Shown here: piece after piece, positions 25,688 to 34,850 of the stretch
Position numbering within the stretch: position 1 is the first letter of the stretch
Layout: every line of letters begins with the position of its first letter
Assembly: GCF_020164455.1 (NCBI RefSeq)
Contig: NZ_JAIQWW010000024.1
Coordinates: forward strand, 29,813 to 93,812
Direction of reading: 5' to 3'
Length of the DNA: 64,000 bases
Origin: Phyllobacterium chamaecytisi
GTDB taxonomy: Bacteria > Pseudomonadota > Alphaproteobacteria > Rhizobiales > Rhizobiaceae
Translations under genes and position numbers: made by a program
Notes under the pieces: model-generated
What the model was told of the DNA's origin: nothing
The model's database searches: none
The model's input: the letters and a program-made list of their open reading frames with translations, nothing else

Positions 25688-28600
25688 CTACTCCGCAGCC
25701 AGCGCCACCGGCGGTTTCAGGTCTTCAGTCGTTTCCCCGTGGCTGTCTTCTTTCGTTGGCTTGATCCGGAACCACACCGCGTACAGAGCTGGAAGGAAGA
25801 GCAGGATCATCACGGTACCCGCCGCCGTTCCCCCAATCAGCGTGTACGCCATCGATCCCCAAAACACCGAGTGGGTCAGTGGAATGAAGGCCAGGATCGC
25901 TGCAAGCGCGGTCAGGATGACAGGGCGTGTCCGCTGCACAGTCGCTTCAATGACGGCGTGATAATCATCGAGCCCGGCAGCTTGGTTTTCCTTGATTTGC
26001 TCGGTCAGGATCAGCGTGTTGCGCATGAGGATACCTGCCAATCCTATCAACCCGAGAATGGCGTTAAAGCCGAACGGCTGATTGAAAAGAAGCAACGTCG
26101 GGACCACCCCGGCAAGTCCGAGGGGTGCGGTCAACATGACCATCGTCATCGTTGACAGGCTGCGAACCTGGAGGATGATGACGATAAGCATGGCTGCAAT
26201 CATGGCCGGAAATATCTTGACGAGTGCGACATTGGCCTTGAGGGATTCCTCGATGTTGCCGCCCATTTCGATGCGGTACCCGACGGGAAGCGATGCGATC
26301 AGCGGCTGAAGCGCCTTCATGACTTGCTGTGAGACTTCCGGGGGTTGCGTTGCCTCGTTGATATCGGATCTTATCGTGATAACCGGTGTGCGATCGCGGC
26401 GTTTGAGAATTGGCTCCTCAAACCGGATCTCGGAATGGCCGATCTGATCAAGGGGGACCTGACGGCCATCCCTGCTCATGAGCGAGAAATCGCCCAGCCT
26501 TGAAGGATCGAGCCGGTTGTCACCTGCGCTACGTGCGACAACAGGGACGTTGCGGATGTTGTCGCGCACTTGCGTGACAGGGATGCCGCTGAGCAGCAAC
26601 TGCATCTGCTGGGCTGCCTCAGAGGGGGAGAGACCGATCAGATTGAGCCGATCCTGGTCGGGGACAAACCGCAGCACCGGAGTTCGGTTGCCCCAATCCC
26701 GGTTGGCCTGTCGGACATCTGGAACACTTTTCATGATAGCAAGAGCCTGCTCGGAGATTTTGTAAAGTTCATCCGGATCCGGTCCCATGATCCGAAACTC
26801 GACCGGAAACGGCGTGTAGGGCCCAAAGACAAGCTGCGTTACGCGGACGGACGCCTCAGGGACAAGCCCCCCGGAAATGGCGGCGCGCAGACGATACTTC
26901 AAAGCCTCACGCGCATGGGCATCGGGGGTGAGCACAACGACCTTGGCGAAGGCGGGATCGGGAAGTTCCGGTGCCATGGCAAAGAAGAAGCGGGGCGCAC
27001 CCTGCCCTACATAGCTGGTGACGATTTTTGCTTCCGGCTGAGTTTGCAGCCAGCCCTCGACTTTCTCCACTGCGGCTGTCGTGGTCTCGATGCTTGTGCC
27101 TTCGGGCATGCGAACTTCGACCAGCACTTCAGGCCGATCCGATGTCGGGAAGAACTGCTGTTTTACAATTCCCATCCCCATGACCGAAACAGCCATCGTG
27201 ATGCCGACCACGGCGCATACCATGAATTTATGGCGAACCGCGAACTCGATGAGGGAGCGCAGGCGACGATAGTTCGGCGTATCATAGATGGCGTGATGTC
27301 CACCCTCGACCGGCTTGATGTCAGGCAGCAACTTGACGCCGAGGTACGGGGTAAAGATCACGGCAACAAACCACGAAACGATCAGCGCGAAGCCCACGAC
27401 CCAGAAAATGTTGCCGGCATATTCACCTGCAGTCGATCTTGCAAAGCCCACGGGCATCAGACCAATGATTGTGACGAGGGTGCCGGACAGCATTGGCGCC
27501 GCCGTATGGCTCCAGGCGTAGGCGGCCGCCTTGATGCGGCCCATGCCCTCCTCCATCTTCACCACCATCACCTCAATGGCAATGATGGCGTCGTCTACAA
27601 GAAGTCCTAGCGCAAGGATCAACGCGCCGAGCGTGATACGATCGAAGAACCGGCCGGTTTCCAGCATGATGAGGAAGACCACCGCAAGCGTCAGCGGCAC
27701 AGCGAGCGCGACAACGATGCCGACGCGCCAGCCGAGGGCGACGAGGCTCACGAACAACACGACGCCAAGCGCCATTGCGAACTTGAGCATGAATTCGCCG
27801 ACCGCCTCGTCGATGTTGACGGCCTGATCGCTGACTTTGGTGAGCGTCATGCCCAGCGGCAGTGTCTGCGCGATCGCGGCGGATCGCGCTTCAAGCGCCT
27901 TGCCGAGATCAAGACCATTCCAGCCCTGTTGCATCACGGCACCCAGCATGATTGTCGGCTCGCCCTCATGGCGGATGACGTAAGTCGCGGGATCCTGATA
28001 CCCGCGCCGCACATCCGCTAGATCGGAGAGCTTCAGCGTCCGTCCGGCCGCAGCGATTGGCGTATCGGCGATCGCCTGCACGCTGTTATAGGCTCCGTCG
28101 AAACGGATGAAGACCTGTGGCCCACGCGTATCGATGGAGCCGGCGGGCGTGACCGTATTCTGTCTCTGCAAAGCTGCGGCGATATCGGTCGCCGATATTC
28201 CAAGTGTCGCAAGCTTGGCATAGGAAAATTCGACGAAGATCTGTTCGGGGCGCTCTCCAAGGATGTTGATTTTCTTGACACCCGGAACATGCAGGAGATC
28301 TTGACGGATGACCTCCGCCTGCCGAACCAAGTCGCGCATCGGCATCCCCTTTGCCTTAAGTGCATAAAGACCGAAGCTCACATCGGAATATTCATCGTTG
28401 ACGAAGGGACCAATGACGCCTGGAGGGAGATTTCGGGCTTCATCGCTCAGCTTCTTGCGAGCCTGATAGAACTCCTCTTCGACGGCGGCCGGCGGCATGC
28501 TATCCTTCAAAGTCACGGTGAGGAAAGCGTAGCCAGGCCGGGCAGTTGTTTCGACACGGTCATACCAGGTGAGTTCCTGGATGCGCTTCTCAAGTGGCTC

Positions 28601-28798
28601 GGCGACAAGATCCTGCATTTCACGCGCAGTGGCACCTGGCCAGACTGAAGTGACCGTCAGGGTCTTGATGGTGAAGGAAGGATCCTCGGCGCGTCCCAGC
28701 TTGACGAAGGCGTACGCCCCCGCCACGGCCAACAGAACGATAAAGAAAAAGGTAACGGCGCGTTCGCGAACCGCGATGGCTGAAAGATTGAAGCTCAT
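25688..28798 (-). CDS. RND-family efflux pump permease
   Basis: A 1036-residue inner-membrane pump of the AcrB-like class with twelve predicted helices and two large periplasmic loops. The N-terminus (VRERAVTFFFIVLLAVAGAY, KLGRAEDPSFTIKTLTVTSV) is typical of a rhizobial subgroup. The proton-relay aspartate pair is in LGLLVDDAIIAIEVMV in helix 4. It overlaps the adaptor gene by 1 nt (TAATG), so the two are translationally coupled. No outer-membrane channel gene lies next to them; a TolC from elsewhere is expected. Substrates are unknown; drugs, flavonoids or metabolites are possible. Confidence 0.92.
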   Translation of the reverse strand: MSFNLSAIAVRERAVTFFFIVLLAVAGAYAFVKLGRAEDPSFTIKTLTVTSVWPGATAREMQDLVAEPLEKRIQELTWYDRVETTARPGYAFLTVTLKDSMPPAAVEEEFYQARKKLSDEARNLPPGVIGPFVNDEYSDVSFGLYALKAKGMPMRDLVRQAEVIRQDLLHVPGVKKINILGERPEQIFVEFSYAKLATLGISATDIAAALQRQNTVTPAGSIDTRGPQVFIRFDGAYNSVQAIADTPIAAAGRTLKLSDLADVRRGYQDPATYVIRHEGEPTIMLGAVMQQGWNGLDLGKALEARSAAIAQTLPLGMTLTKVSDQAVNIDEAVGEFMLKFAMALGVVLFVSLVALGWRVGIVVALAVPLTLAVVFLIMLETGRFFDRITLGALILALGLLVDDAIIAIEVMVVKMEEGMGRIKAAAYAWSHTAAPMLSGTLVTIIGLMPVGFARSTAGEYAGNIFWVVGFALIVSWFVAVIFTPYLGVKLLPDIKPVEGGHHAIYDTPNYRRLRSLIEFAVRHKFMVCAVVGITMAVSVMGMGIVKQQFFPTSDRPEVLVEVRMPEGTSIETTTAAVEKVEGWLQTQPEAKIVTSYVGQGAPRFFFAMAPELPDPAFAKVVVLTPDAHAREALKYRLRAAISGGLVPEASVRVTQLVFGPYTPFPVEFRIMGPDPDELYKISEQALAIMKSVPDVRQANRDWGNRTPVLRFVPDQDRLNLIGLSPSEAAQQMQLLLSGIPVTQVRDNIRNVPVVARSAGDNRLDPSRLGDFSLMSRDGRQVPLDQIGHSEIRFEEPILKRRDRTPVITIRSDINEATQPPEVSQQVMKALQPLIASLPVGYRIEMGGNIEESLKANVALVKIFPAMIAAMLIVIILQVRSLSTMTMVMLTAPLGLAGVVPTLLLFNQPFGFNAILGLIGLAGILMRNTLILTEQIKENQAAGLDDYHAVIEATVQRTRPVILTALAAILAFIPLTHSVFWGSMAYTLIGGTAAGTVMILLFLPALYAVWFRIKPTKEDSHGETTEDLKPPVALAAE

Positions 28799-29910
28799 TA
28801 CCTTGTCACCTCTTGCTGCGAGGCAGTTCTGACGGCTGCGCCATTTTCCAGAAGATGCGCGCCCAGAGCGACAACCTGCTCACCAATTCCAATGCCCGTG
28901 ACAAATGCCGTCTCCTCGCCGATCCGCTGAACTTTGACCGGGGTGAACTTCACAGTGGACGTGGCGCCGTTGACAACCCACACACCTGTCCGGCTACCGT
29001 CGTCCAAGATGGCGCCTACAGGAATGGCGACTTCCGATTGCCTGTTCGTGTCCAGGATTCTAATCGTCACCGTCGAACCGAGCGGGGCCGCAGCGGCGGC
29101 GCCCTCGAGAACATACCGCGCATCGTAAGTACGGGTTTGCGGATCGGCGGCATCAGAGATCTGTCGCAAGCGAGCTTTTCCGCTTAGACTGCCGCCACCA
29201 TAGACATTGGCCTCAGCTTCGGACCCTATGTCGGGCCGCAAAGTCTCAGGTAGCCAAACAACAGCTTCACGTGGCCCAGCCTTCGCGAGTTGCACGACCG
29301 TCTGGCCCGCAGCCACGACCTGTCCGGTATCTCCAAGAGTATCGACGACGGTTCCATCTGAATCTGCAAGAAGGACGGTATAGGAAGCTGCGTTTTCTGC
29401 GACCCTGGCGTCAGCTTCAGCCGCGGCAAGCTGGGCAGTGGCCGTGTCGAGAGCCGCTTTGGCTTGTTCATAACGCTGTGGGGTGGCAGCCAATCCATTT
29501 TTCACCAGCGCCGCATAGCGCTTCTCATCTGCTTGTACCTGGATCAGGACAGCCCGCGCTGCGATGACCGTATTGCGCTTCGCTGTAAGCGCGAGTTGGA
29601 GATCGGTTTCATCGATGCGCATCAGGGCCTGGCCTTGTCTCACCTGCTGACCCACATCGACCATCCGCTGGACGATCTTGCCCGGAACCCGAAACCCGAG
29701 ATTGCTCTGTACGCGCGAAGCGACGGTGCCGGTAAACGACCTCTCCGCTGTATCCGTCTTCTTCGCCTCGGCCACCCTTACGAGCGGCGCAACCGTCCTT
29801 GGATCTGCGGCTTCGGCTTTCCGTTCAGTGGTTTCGGACACCAGGAAAAAGGCAGCGGCCGCCGCCACTCCCAAGAGACCGACAAAAGTCAGGACGTATT
29901 TGCGTTTCAT
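28798..29910 (-). CDS. RND efflux periplasmic adaptor (membrane fusion protein)
   Basis: A 370-residue protein with an N-terminal membrane anchor (YVLTFVGLLGVAAAAAFFLV). It has a split lipoyl domain (SNLGFRVPGKIVQRMVDVGQ and LLADSDGTVVDTLGDTGQVV) flanking a coiled-coil hairpin of about 60 residues (AKRNTVIAARAVLIQVQADE), then beta-barrel and membrane-proximal domains. It links the RND pump to an outer-membrane channel. First gene of the two-gene operon, opposite the TetR gene, with the operator array between them. Confidence 0.92.
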   Translation of the reverse strand: MKRKYVLTFVGLLGVAAAAAFFLVSETTERKAEAADPRTVAPLVRVAEAKKTDTAERSFTGTVASRVQSNLGFRVPGKIVQRMVDVGQQVRQGQALMRIDETDLQLALTAKRNTVIAARAVLIQVQADEKRYAALVKNGLAATPQRYEQAKAALDTATAQLAAAEADARVAENAASYTVLLADSDGTVVDTLGDTGQVVAAGQTVVQLAKAGPREAVVWLPETLRPDIGSEAEANVYGGGSLSGKARLRQISDAADPQTRTYDARYVLEGAAAAAPLGSTVTIRILDTNRQSEVAIPVGAILDDGSRTGVWVVNGATSTVKFTPVKVQRIGEETAFVTGIGIGEQVVALGAHLLENGAAVRTASQQEVTR

Positions 29911-29941
29911 TTTACATTCTCTACTTGACGAGCGATCTGCA

Positions 29942-30000
29942 CCAATTAGATTGTGATCTAAATCTAATTACGCTATAGATGTCAAACGAAATCTAATTGG
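29942..30000. promoter_or_regulatory. TetR operator array of three AATCTAATT half-sites
   Basis: Within the 98-bp space between adaptor and TetR genes, CCAATTAGATT (29942-29952) is the exact reverse complement of AATCTAATTGG (29990-30000). A third copy AATCTAATTA (29961-29970) lies between them, so ATTAGATT and AATCTAAT also form a closer dyad. Local self-regulating TetR genes commonly have such dyads over both promoters. The rightmost half-site touches the TetR ribosome site GGAGG. Confidence 0.75.
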
Positions 30001-30008
30001 AGGTCGAC

Positions 30009-30596
30009 ATGAGAGTGAGCCGCGCACAGGCCGAGGAAAATCGGGAAACCGTGATCAACGTCGCGAGCCGTCTCTTTCGAGAGCATGGCTTCGATGGGAT
30101 CGGCCTGAAGGATCTGATGAAGGGTGCCGGCCTAACGCAAGGCGCGTTCTACAAGCAGTTCGCATCCAAGGACGACCTTGCTGCGCAGGCCTCCAGGCGG
30201 GCAATGGAAAGCGCCACGCGCAGATGGTCGACAGCAGCAGCGAAAAGCTCCGATCCTCTCGAAGCAGTCCTGGAGTTCTACCTCTCACCGGGACATGTCG
30301 GGGAAAAGGCCGACGGTTGCCCTCTCGTAGCGCTGGGATCTGACGCGGCGCGCCAGAGTGAAGAGGTCAGGCGTCCATTTGAGGATGGGATCCGGGCTCA
30401 CTTTGAGGTCCTGGATGAACTGATGGACGACGCCAAGAGCTCCAATCCCAGCGGCAAGGCAATGGCGATATTGTCTCTGATGGTGGGTGCTGTCACGCTA
30501 TCGCGCCTCATTAAGGAAGAGGATTTATCGCAAGGCATTCTCGACGCAGCCGCCGGTGAAGTTAGACGTATTGCAAGCGGTGAAGATGTCGCCTGA
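30009..30596 (+). CDS. TetR-family repressor of the RND pump
   Basis: A 195-residue regulator. Residues about 8-55 form the TetR helix-turn-helix (ENRETVINVASRLFREHGF, LKDLMKGAGLTQGAFYKQF). The C-terminal part is a helical ligand and dimer domain (EAVLEFYLSPGHVGEKADGC) like that of the AcrR/YxaF-type group. The start at 30009 follows GGAGG by 7 nt; an earlier ATG would cover that site. Divergent from the efflux operon, it very likely represses it and itself through the AATCTAATT array. Confidence 0.9.
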   Translation: MRVSRAQAEENRETVINVASRLFREHGFDGIGLKDLMKGAGLTQGAFYKQFASKDDLAAQASRRAMESATRRWSTAAAKSSDPLEAVLEFYLSPGHVGEKADGCPLVALGSDAARQSEEVRRPFEDGIRAHFEVLDELMDDAKSSNPSGKAMAILSLMVGAVTLSRLIKEEDLSQGILDAAAGEVRRIASGEDVA

Positions 30597-30768
30597 AGGC
30601 TATAGCGGGGTTCGATGACCTGATATGCGGATCAGGGCCCAAGTTTGAGCTGCTGCCCGAATGTGCGGGCAACAGTTCGCCCTTTGAACCCTGGCGCAAA
30701 CTGCATGTTTTGAGAACGGACGCTGGCCGCATCATCGTGCAGAAAGCGCAACATCGTGCGTAATATCA

Positions 30769-31047
30769 ATGAGAAGACAGCGGAAAACATATGCGCCGTA
30801 TCTGTTGCGGGAGGATTTGCGAAATCCGACGCTTCGGGCACGTGGAGCCGCCTGGGGTACATATCTCGCTCAGTCCTTGGGCAGGCGGTTGACCAAAGAA
30901 GCTGCGCTTGCCGAGCGGATGGGCTGGCAAATGGCCAGCGTATGGCAGGGAGCCCTTATCTGGTGGGCGTTCAAGCGCGACGCCGATCCTGCTGTTGAGA
31001 TTGAGGTTATACTTGGAGACTGGTGCCGGAGCGTCGGTGCCAAGTGA
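30769..31047 (+). CDS. Hypothetical protein upstream of the M23 peptidase
   Basis: A 92-residue basic protein, unrecognised, with conserved-looking tryptophans (GAAWGTYLAQSLGRRL, MGWQMASVWQGALIWWAFKR). It has no signal peptide and the ribosome site is weak. It ends 27 bp before the peptidase gene on the same strand, so an operon is likely. The aromatic helix could associate with the membrane. Confidence 0.45.
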   Translation: MRRQRKTYAPYLLREDLRNPTLRARGAAWGTYLAQSLGRRLTKEAALAERMGWQMASVWQGALIWWAFKRDADPAVEIEVILGDWCRSVGAK

Positions 31048-31074
31048 GGTGGGGCAACCTAAGCTGGAGGTGCG

Positions 31075-31987
31075 ATGAACGTCTCGCTGGCAATGGTGGG
31101 ATTGATGATGGCGGTCTGCGTCATCGTCCCGCTTGCTCTTGTCTGGAAACTTTGGCAGCTCGACGAGCCCAGCTTTCCAGGATGGCTTCTGGTTGCGCTC
31201 GATACGGCGGCTTTCTTCCTGCTGATAATTCTCGTCGGCCGATGGGACATTGCGGGGCTTTGGACGCGCCTTATCCTCGTAGGTTTGGTCTTGGTCGTGG
31301 CATCGGTCTCCCTTGTCAGCCACGTTCGGCGACCATGGCGTATTCCGAAAGTTTCGCGGTTCTGGGCGCAGCATTTGCCGACGGGCGTTTCGCTCACCCT
31401 GTTCAGCGCGGTACTGGCCTACATTCTGACCGGCTTTGCGAAGCCGGAGAATTCTCGCTCGCTCGCGTTCCCACTGGAGCGCGGTCATTTTGTCATCGCA
31501 CATGGCGGTAGCATTGCCTTGCTTAACCATCATGCCAGTCATCGCGCGCAACGCTACGCCCTGGACATCACCGCGATAAACGAAGCTGGCTTTCGATCCA
31601 AGAGCATCCTGCCATCGGATCCTGCCAGCTATTTTATCTTCGGAGCGTCCGTAGTCAGTCCCTGCGAGGGGACGGGTCGTCTCAGTTAAAGACGGCTTGC
31701 CGGATTTGCCTGCGCCCAAGACCGACCGGGACAATGCCGCCGGCAACCATATCGTTCTGTCATGCAATGGGATGCAGGTTGAACTGGCCCATTTTCGGCA
31801 AGGAAGTATCGAGGTTCGGTCGCGCACCTCCGTGTCCATCGGTCAGCACCTGGGTCAGGTCGGTAACTCGGGCAATTCGACCGAGCCGCACCTTCATATT
31901 CATGCGGTCGATCCCAGGACCGGAACTGGCATTCCAGTTCTCTTCAACGGCAGATATCCGACGCGAAACACCGCCTTCAGAAGATAA
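31075..31987 (+). pseudogene. Membrane-anchored M23 peptidase with a single-base frameshift
   Basis: The first 200 codons encode four to five transmembrane helices (MVGLMMAVCVIVPLALVWKL, ILVGLVLVVASVSLVSHV) and the start of a LytM/M23 domain (QRYALDITAINEAGF with the metal aspartate). The frame then stops at 31687. The +1 frame continues immediately with VVSVKDGLPDLPAPKTDRDN, the conserved core and the metal motif EPHLHIHAV. Removing one G from the GGG at 31674-31676 joins the halves into CEGTVVSVKDG, which fits the family. If the base is real, the peptidase is inactive; a sequencing error is possible. A GGAGG site precedes 31075. Confidence 0.8.
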
Positions 31988-32024
31988 GATGCCGAATCCT
32001 GCAATTGGCGGCTGGGACGACCGA

Positions 32025-32402
32025 CTAAATTGTAACCAGGGAATAGTGCATGGAAATGACTGTCCAAACGCCCTGTCGGCAAGCCCAAACTCTGGTGTAG
32101 GCAACTTTTGCCGAAAACGTTTCTCCGTAATACATACCGCCAATTCTGGCGCGCAGGGAAACCGAAGCTGCATTGGCTATCGGCTTGATGATGCTGTCAT
32201 AAACGTCGAGCTGATCCAGCTTGAGAACTTCCGTCCGATAGGCCTCAAGTTCCTGAGACTTATCCGCCCGCCGACCAAGATGGTCGATGGAGGTCATGTC
32301 ATCGGCGAGCAAAGCCTCCAAAGCCTCGACGTCACCAGCCAGCATGGCCAACCTAAGTTGCACTTCCAAAGGCTCAATAGTTGATTCATCCGTCATGGTC
32401 AT
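32025..32402 (-). CDS. NTF2-like (SnoaL/DUF4440) protein
   Basis: About 125 residues forming an NTF2-like cone fold: LEVQLRLAMLAGDVEALEAL, LADDMTSIDHLGRRADKSQE, then beta strands ending RVWACRQGVWTVISMHYS. Proteins of this type are small lyases, isomerases or ligand-binding modules, and the sequence does not tell which. The start at 32402 (MTMTDEST) is the likely one; an upstream ATG at 32435 is also in frame. It stands alone. Confidence 0.75.
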   Translation of the reverse strand: MTMTDESTIEPLEVQLRLAMLAGDVEALEALLADDMTSIDHLGRRADKSQELEAYRTEVLKLDQLDVYDSIIKPIANAASVSLRARIGGMYYGETFSAKVAYTRVWACRQGVWTVISMHYSLVTI

Positions 32403-32646
32403 CGACAGGCTAGCACGGTTCGGCGTCGGCATCACGTGCCTTATCGGTGCCGAAGACAGAGTGTAGGCAAAATCTCAGCCCGACGCGACCGGCTCTCCAA
32501 TCTAAGCTCACCTGGCCATTTCACCAGGTCAAACGACACAATCTTTGCAGCTCCGTTTCCGCGATGCTGTACCGCCGTCTTGCTCAGGCGTCGGTTGTTA
32601 GGCTAGACGACTTGGCGATTGGAAGGACAACCTGGAGATTGGAAAC

Positions 32647-33084
32647 ATGGCGCTCAAGCGGATGGACAACGTAGGAATTGTCGTCGAAGACCTCGAAACG
32701 ACGATTGATTTTTTTAGCGAACTCGGTCTCGAGCTCGAAGGGCGGGCCAACGTCGAAGGAGAATGGGCCGGACGTGTGACGGGACTGGGCGATCAGCGTG
32801 TCGAAATTGCCATGATGCGCACACCGGACGGCCACAGCCGACTCGAGCTCTCACGCTTTCTCAGGCCGACCGTCGTCTCGGATCATAGGAACGCACCGGT
32901 CAATTCCCTCGGCTACCTCCGCGCCATGTTCACAGTAGACGACATAGACGAAACGCTTGAGAAGCTTCACACGCGCGGCGCGCAGCTTGTAGGCGAAGTA
33001 GTCCAGTATAAGGACGTGTATCGGCTCTGCTACATCCGTGGGCCTGAAGGGCTCCTCATCGGACTCGCCCAAGAACTCGGCTGA
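32647..33084 (+). CDS. VOC-family (glyoxalase/bleomycin-resistance-like) protein
   Basis: A 145-residue protein with two beta-alpha-beta-beta-beta units: MDNVGIVVEDLETTIDFFSE and LGYLRAMFTVDDIDETLEKL. The usual first metal histidine is replaced by asparagine in DNVGIVV, while H in DGHSRLEL and E in GPEGLLIGLAQELG could be ligands. It may therefore be a divergent metal enzyme or a binding protein. GGAGATTGGAAAC precedes the start. The next 300 bp contain a coding-like fragment, DYAEVVRTFGANCGSLIGYL, that I cannot assign. Confidence 0.82.
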   Translation: MALKRMDNVGIVVEDLETTIDFFSELGLELEGRANVEGEWAGRVTGLGDQRVEIAMMRTPDGHSRLELSRFLRPTVVSDHRNAPVNSLGYLRAMFTVDDIDETLEKLHTRGAQLVGEVVQYKDVYRLCYIRGPEGLLIGLAQELG

Positions 33085-33222
33085 CCGCATCGCGAAGACA
33101 AATGCTGGCAAGTGCCCAATGTCGGCCAGGACTACGCGGAGGTCGTCCGGACTTTCGGTGCGAATTGCGGTTCCTTGATCGGCTATCTCGATGAAAGGCT
33201 TGGGGAGTACAAGTTCCTGCCA

Positions 33223-33284
33223 CTATTTAAGCAAGGGGGCCTTCGTTTAAATAGCAGGGAACTAAGGTAAGCGCCTTTAAATAG
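33223..33284. repeat. Three copies of TTAAATAG beside the IS110 relic
   Basis: TTTAAATAG occurs at 33246-33254 and 33276-33284, exactly 30 bp apart. Its 8-bp inverse CTATTTAA lies at 33223-33230. The first and second copies form an inverted repeat around CAAGGGGGCC. The role is unknown; position suggests the left boundary of the insertion element or an old promoter region. Confidence 0.5.
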
Positions 33285-33393
33285 GCCCGAGCACTTACCG
33301 AAGTCTGTTCCAATTGAGATGGGATGGTTGCCGCCCTCCCCTGACGGCATCGCAATGTGGTGCGTTAACCCACAAAGCGGAGAAGGCGGCAAA

Positions 33394-34244
33394 ATGAAGG
33401 ATACGATGATGGGTGTGGATCTGGCAAAGAGTGTTTTCCAGCTCCACGGAGCGTCGATGACGGGTCAGTCGAAGTTTCGCAAAAAACGATGCGGCCGACG
33501 CTGAGGCGATCGTGATCGCAGCGGCCGGAGGAGGCGCTTCGTGGAACCAAGGTCGCAATGGCAACAAGCCAGGGCGGTACTGTTCCGGGCCCGTGAACGT
33601 CTCGTCCGTCAGCGCACCGAACTTGTCAATGCCCTGCGAGCCGTGTTTTACGAATAGGTCACACAATCCCGCAGGGCATCGTCCACCTGAAGCGCATCGA
33701 GGCGCTTCTCGAGGAACCAGGCAGCGACCTGCCAGGTCTGGTCCGCGAGGAATGCCGGGATCTTCTGGCGCAAACCGGCGACAAGACGGTGCGGATCCAG
33801 ACCAAAACCAGAAGGATCAAGGAAGTGGCGGCGGAAACCGATACGACACGACGGTTGCAGACAATGCCGGGGGTTGGCCCGATCGTCGCGCGTGCAGTCG
33901 AGGCCTTCGCCCCGGCGATGGCAAGCTTCAGGCGTGGCCGAGACTTCGCTGCCTGGCTTGGACTTGTTCCACGACAGCATTCGGGCGGCAAGGAGCGGCC
34001 CGAGCGTGTCTCGAAGGCCGGCCAGGCCGACATCCGCCAGTTGCTGATCATCGGGGCAATGTCGCGGTTGAGCCGGCTCGGGCGCAGGTCCATCACTGAG
34101 GGGTCGTGGCTGGACCGGATGCTGGCGAGAAAACCGAAGATGCTGGTCGCAATCGCCCTGGCCAACAAGATGGCGCGGGCAATCCGGGCCATGTTGACGA
34201 AGGGAGAAGATTACAGCGATCCGGCACTGATTGCGGCGGCGTGA
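33394..34244 (+). mobile_element. IS110-family transposase pseudogene
   Basis: A DEDD/serine transposase of the IS110 family broken by three lesions. The start MMGVDLAKSVFQLHG contains the first catalytic aspartate. After GQSKFR about 60 residues are missing, and another frame resumes with AKNDAADAEAI. A further shift gives FVEPRSQWQQARAVLFRARE, which stops at 33656. The C-terminal half is then intact from 33658 (HTIPQGIVHLKRIEALLEE) through MPGVGPIVARAVEAF to DYSDPALIAAA. The last segment contains the serine-domain blocks. The element cannot transpose on its own. Terminal ends were not defined. Confidence 0.9.
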
Positions 34245-34850
34245 TCTTCGCTGCGACAACCACCGGTAAAGCAGTGTGAGAAGGCAATGACCTCAATGGG
34301 CAAAATGATCGAACAGATCTGGATCGGGAAAACCAGCTAATGGCTCTGAGCCTTTGTGCTCGCAGGCGAGATTTGGACCTGATCTGCAGATCACCATACC
34401 AGCCCGCGGCGCCAGACAGGCCGTTTCCATGAGGCCTGACACAAGACCGCACTCGATCACTGTTCATAAAGGCTCAAAAACTTCTTGCATCCCGGGCGGC
34501 AACCACACAAGCCATTGTGCGATTTACGACGCACGACGCACGAACAAAACGACTTCGAGTACCTATACTCCGTGTTTTCACGTCGTCCCGGCAACCCCAC
34601 AATCAAGCCGATGAATCGATAATTCCCGATTCAATTCATTTTTTGATTGGTCGCGTCGCCAGCAAAGTCAGATTCTGAGGCTATGGCTGACGAGCTCGAT
34701 TTCATTCCAGGCGGATTGACGTAGCACTCGATTAGGCGCGCTACTACTCGCTTTCACTACAGCCAACTTTGTTTGGCGATATGTCGCTCGTTTGGAGCCG
34801 GGGACGTATCGGGACCTTATCGGGGCTTAGATTCTTTCGATCTCCCGGGA
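34245..34850. other. Spacer downstream of the IS110 relic
   Basis: About 600 bp with no gene I can support. The first 200 bp are probably the right flank of the IS110 element, where that family keeps a non-coding end. From about 34600 the sequence is AT-richer and frames are short on both strands. Confidence 0.4.

Noticed and set aside
26570..27610. Plus-strand frame of 346 codons
   Set aside because: Opposite strand of the RND pump gene; composition rich in His, Asp and Arg with no fold signal.
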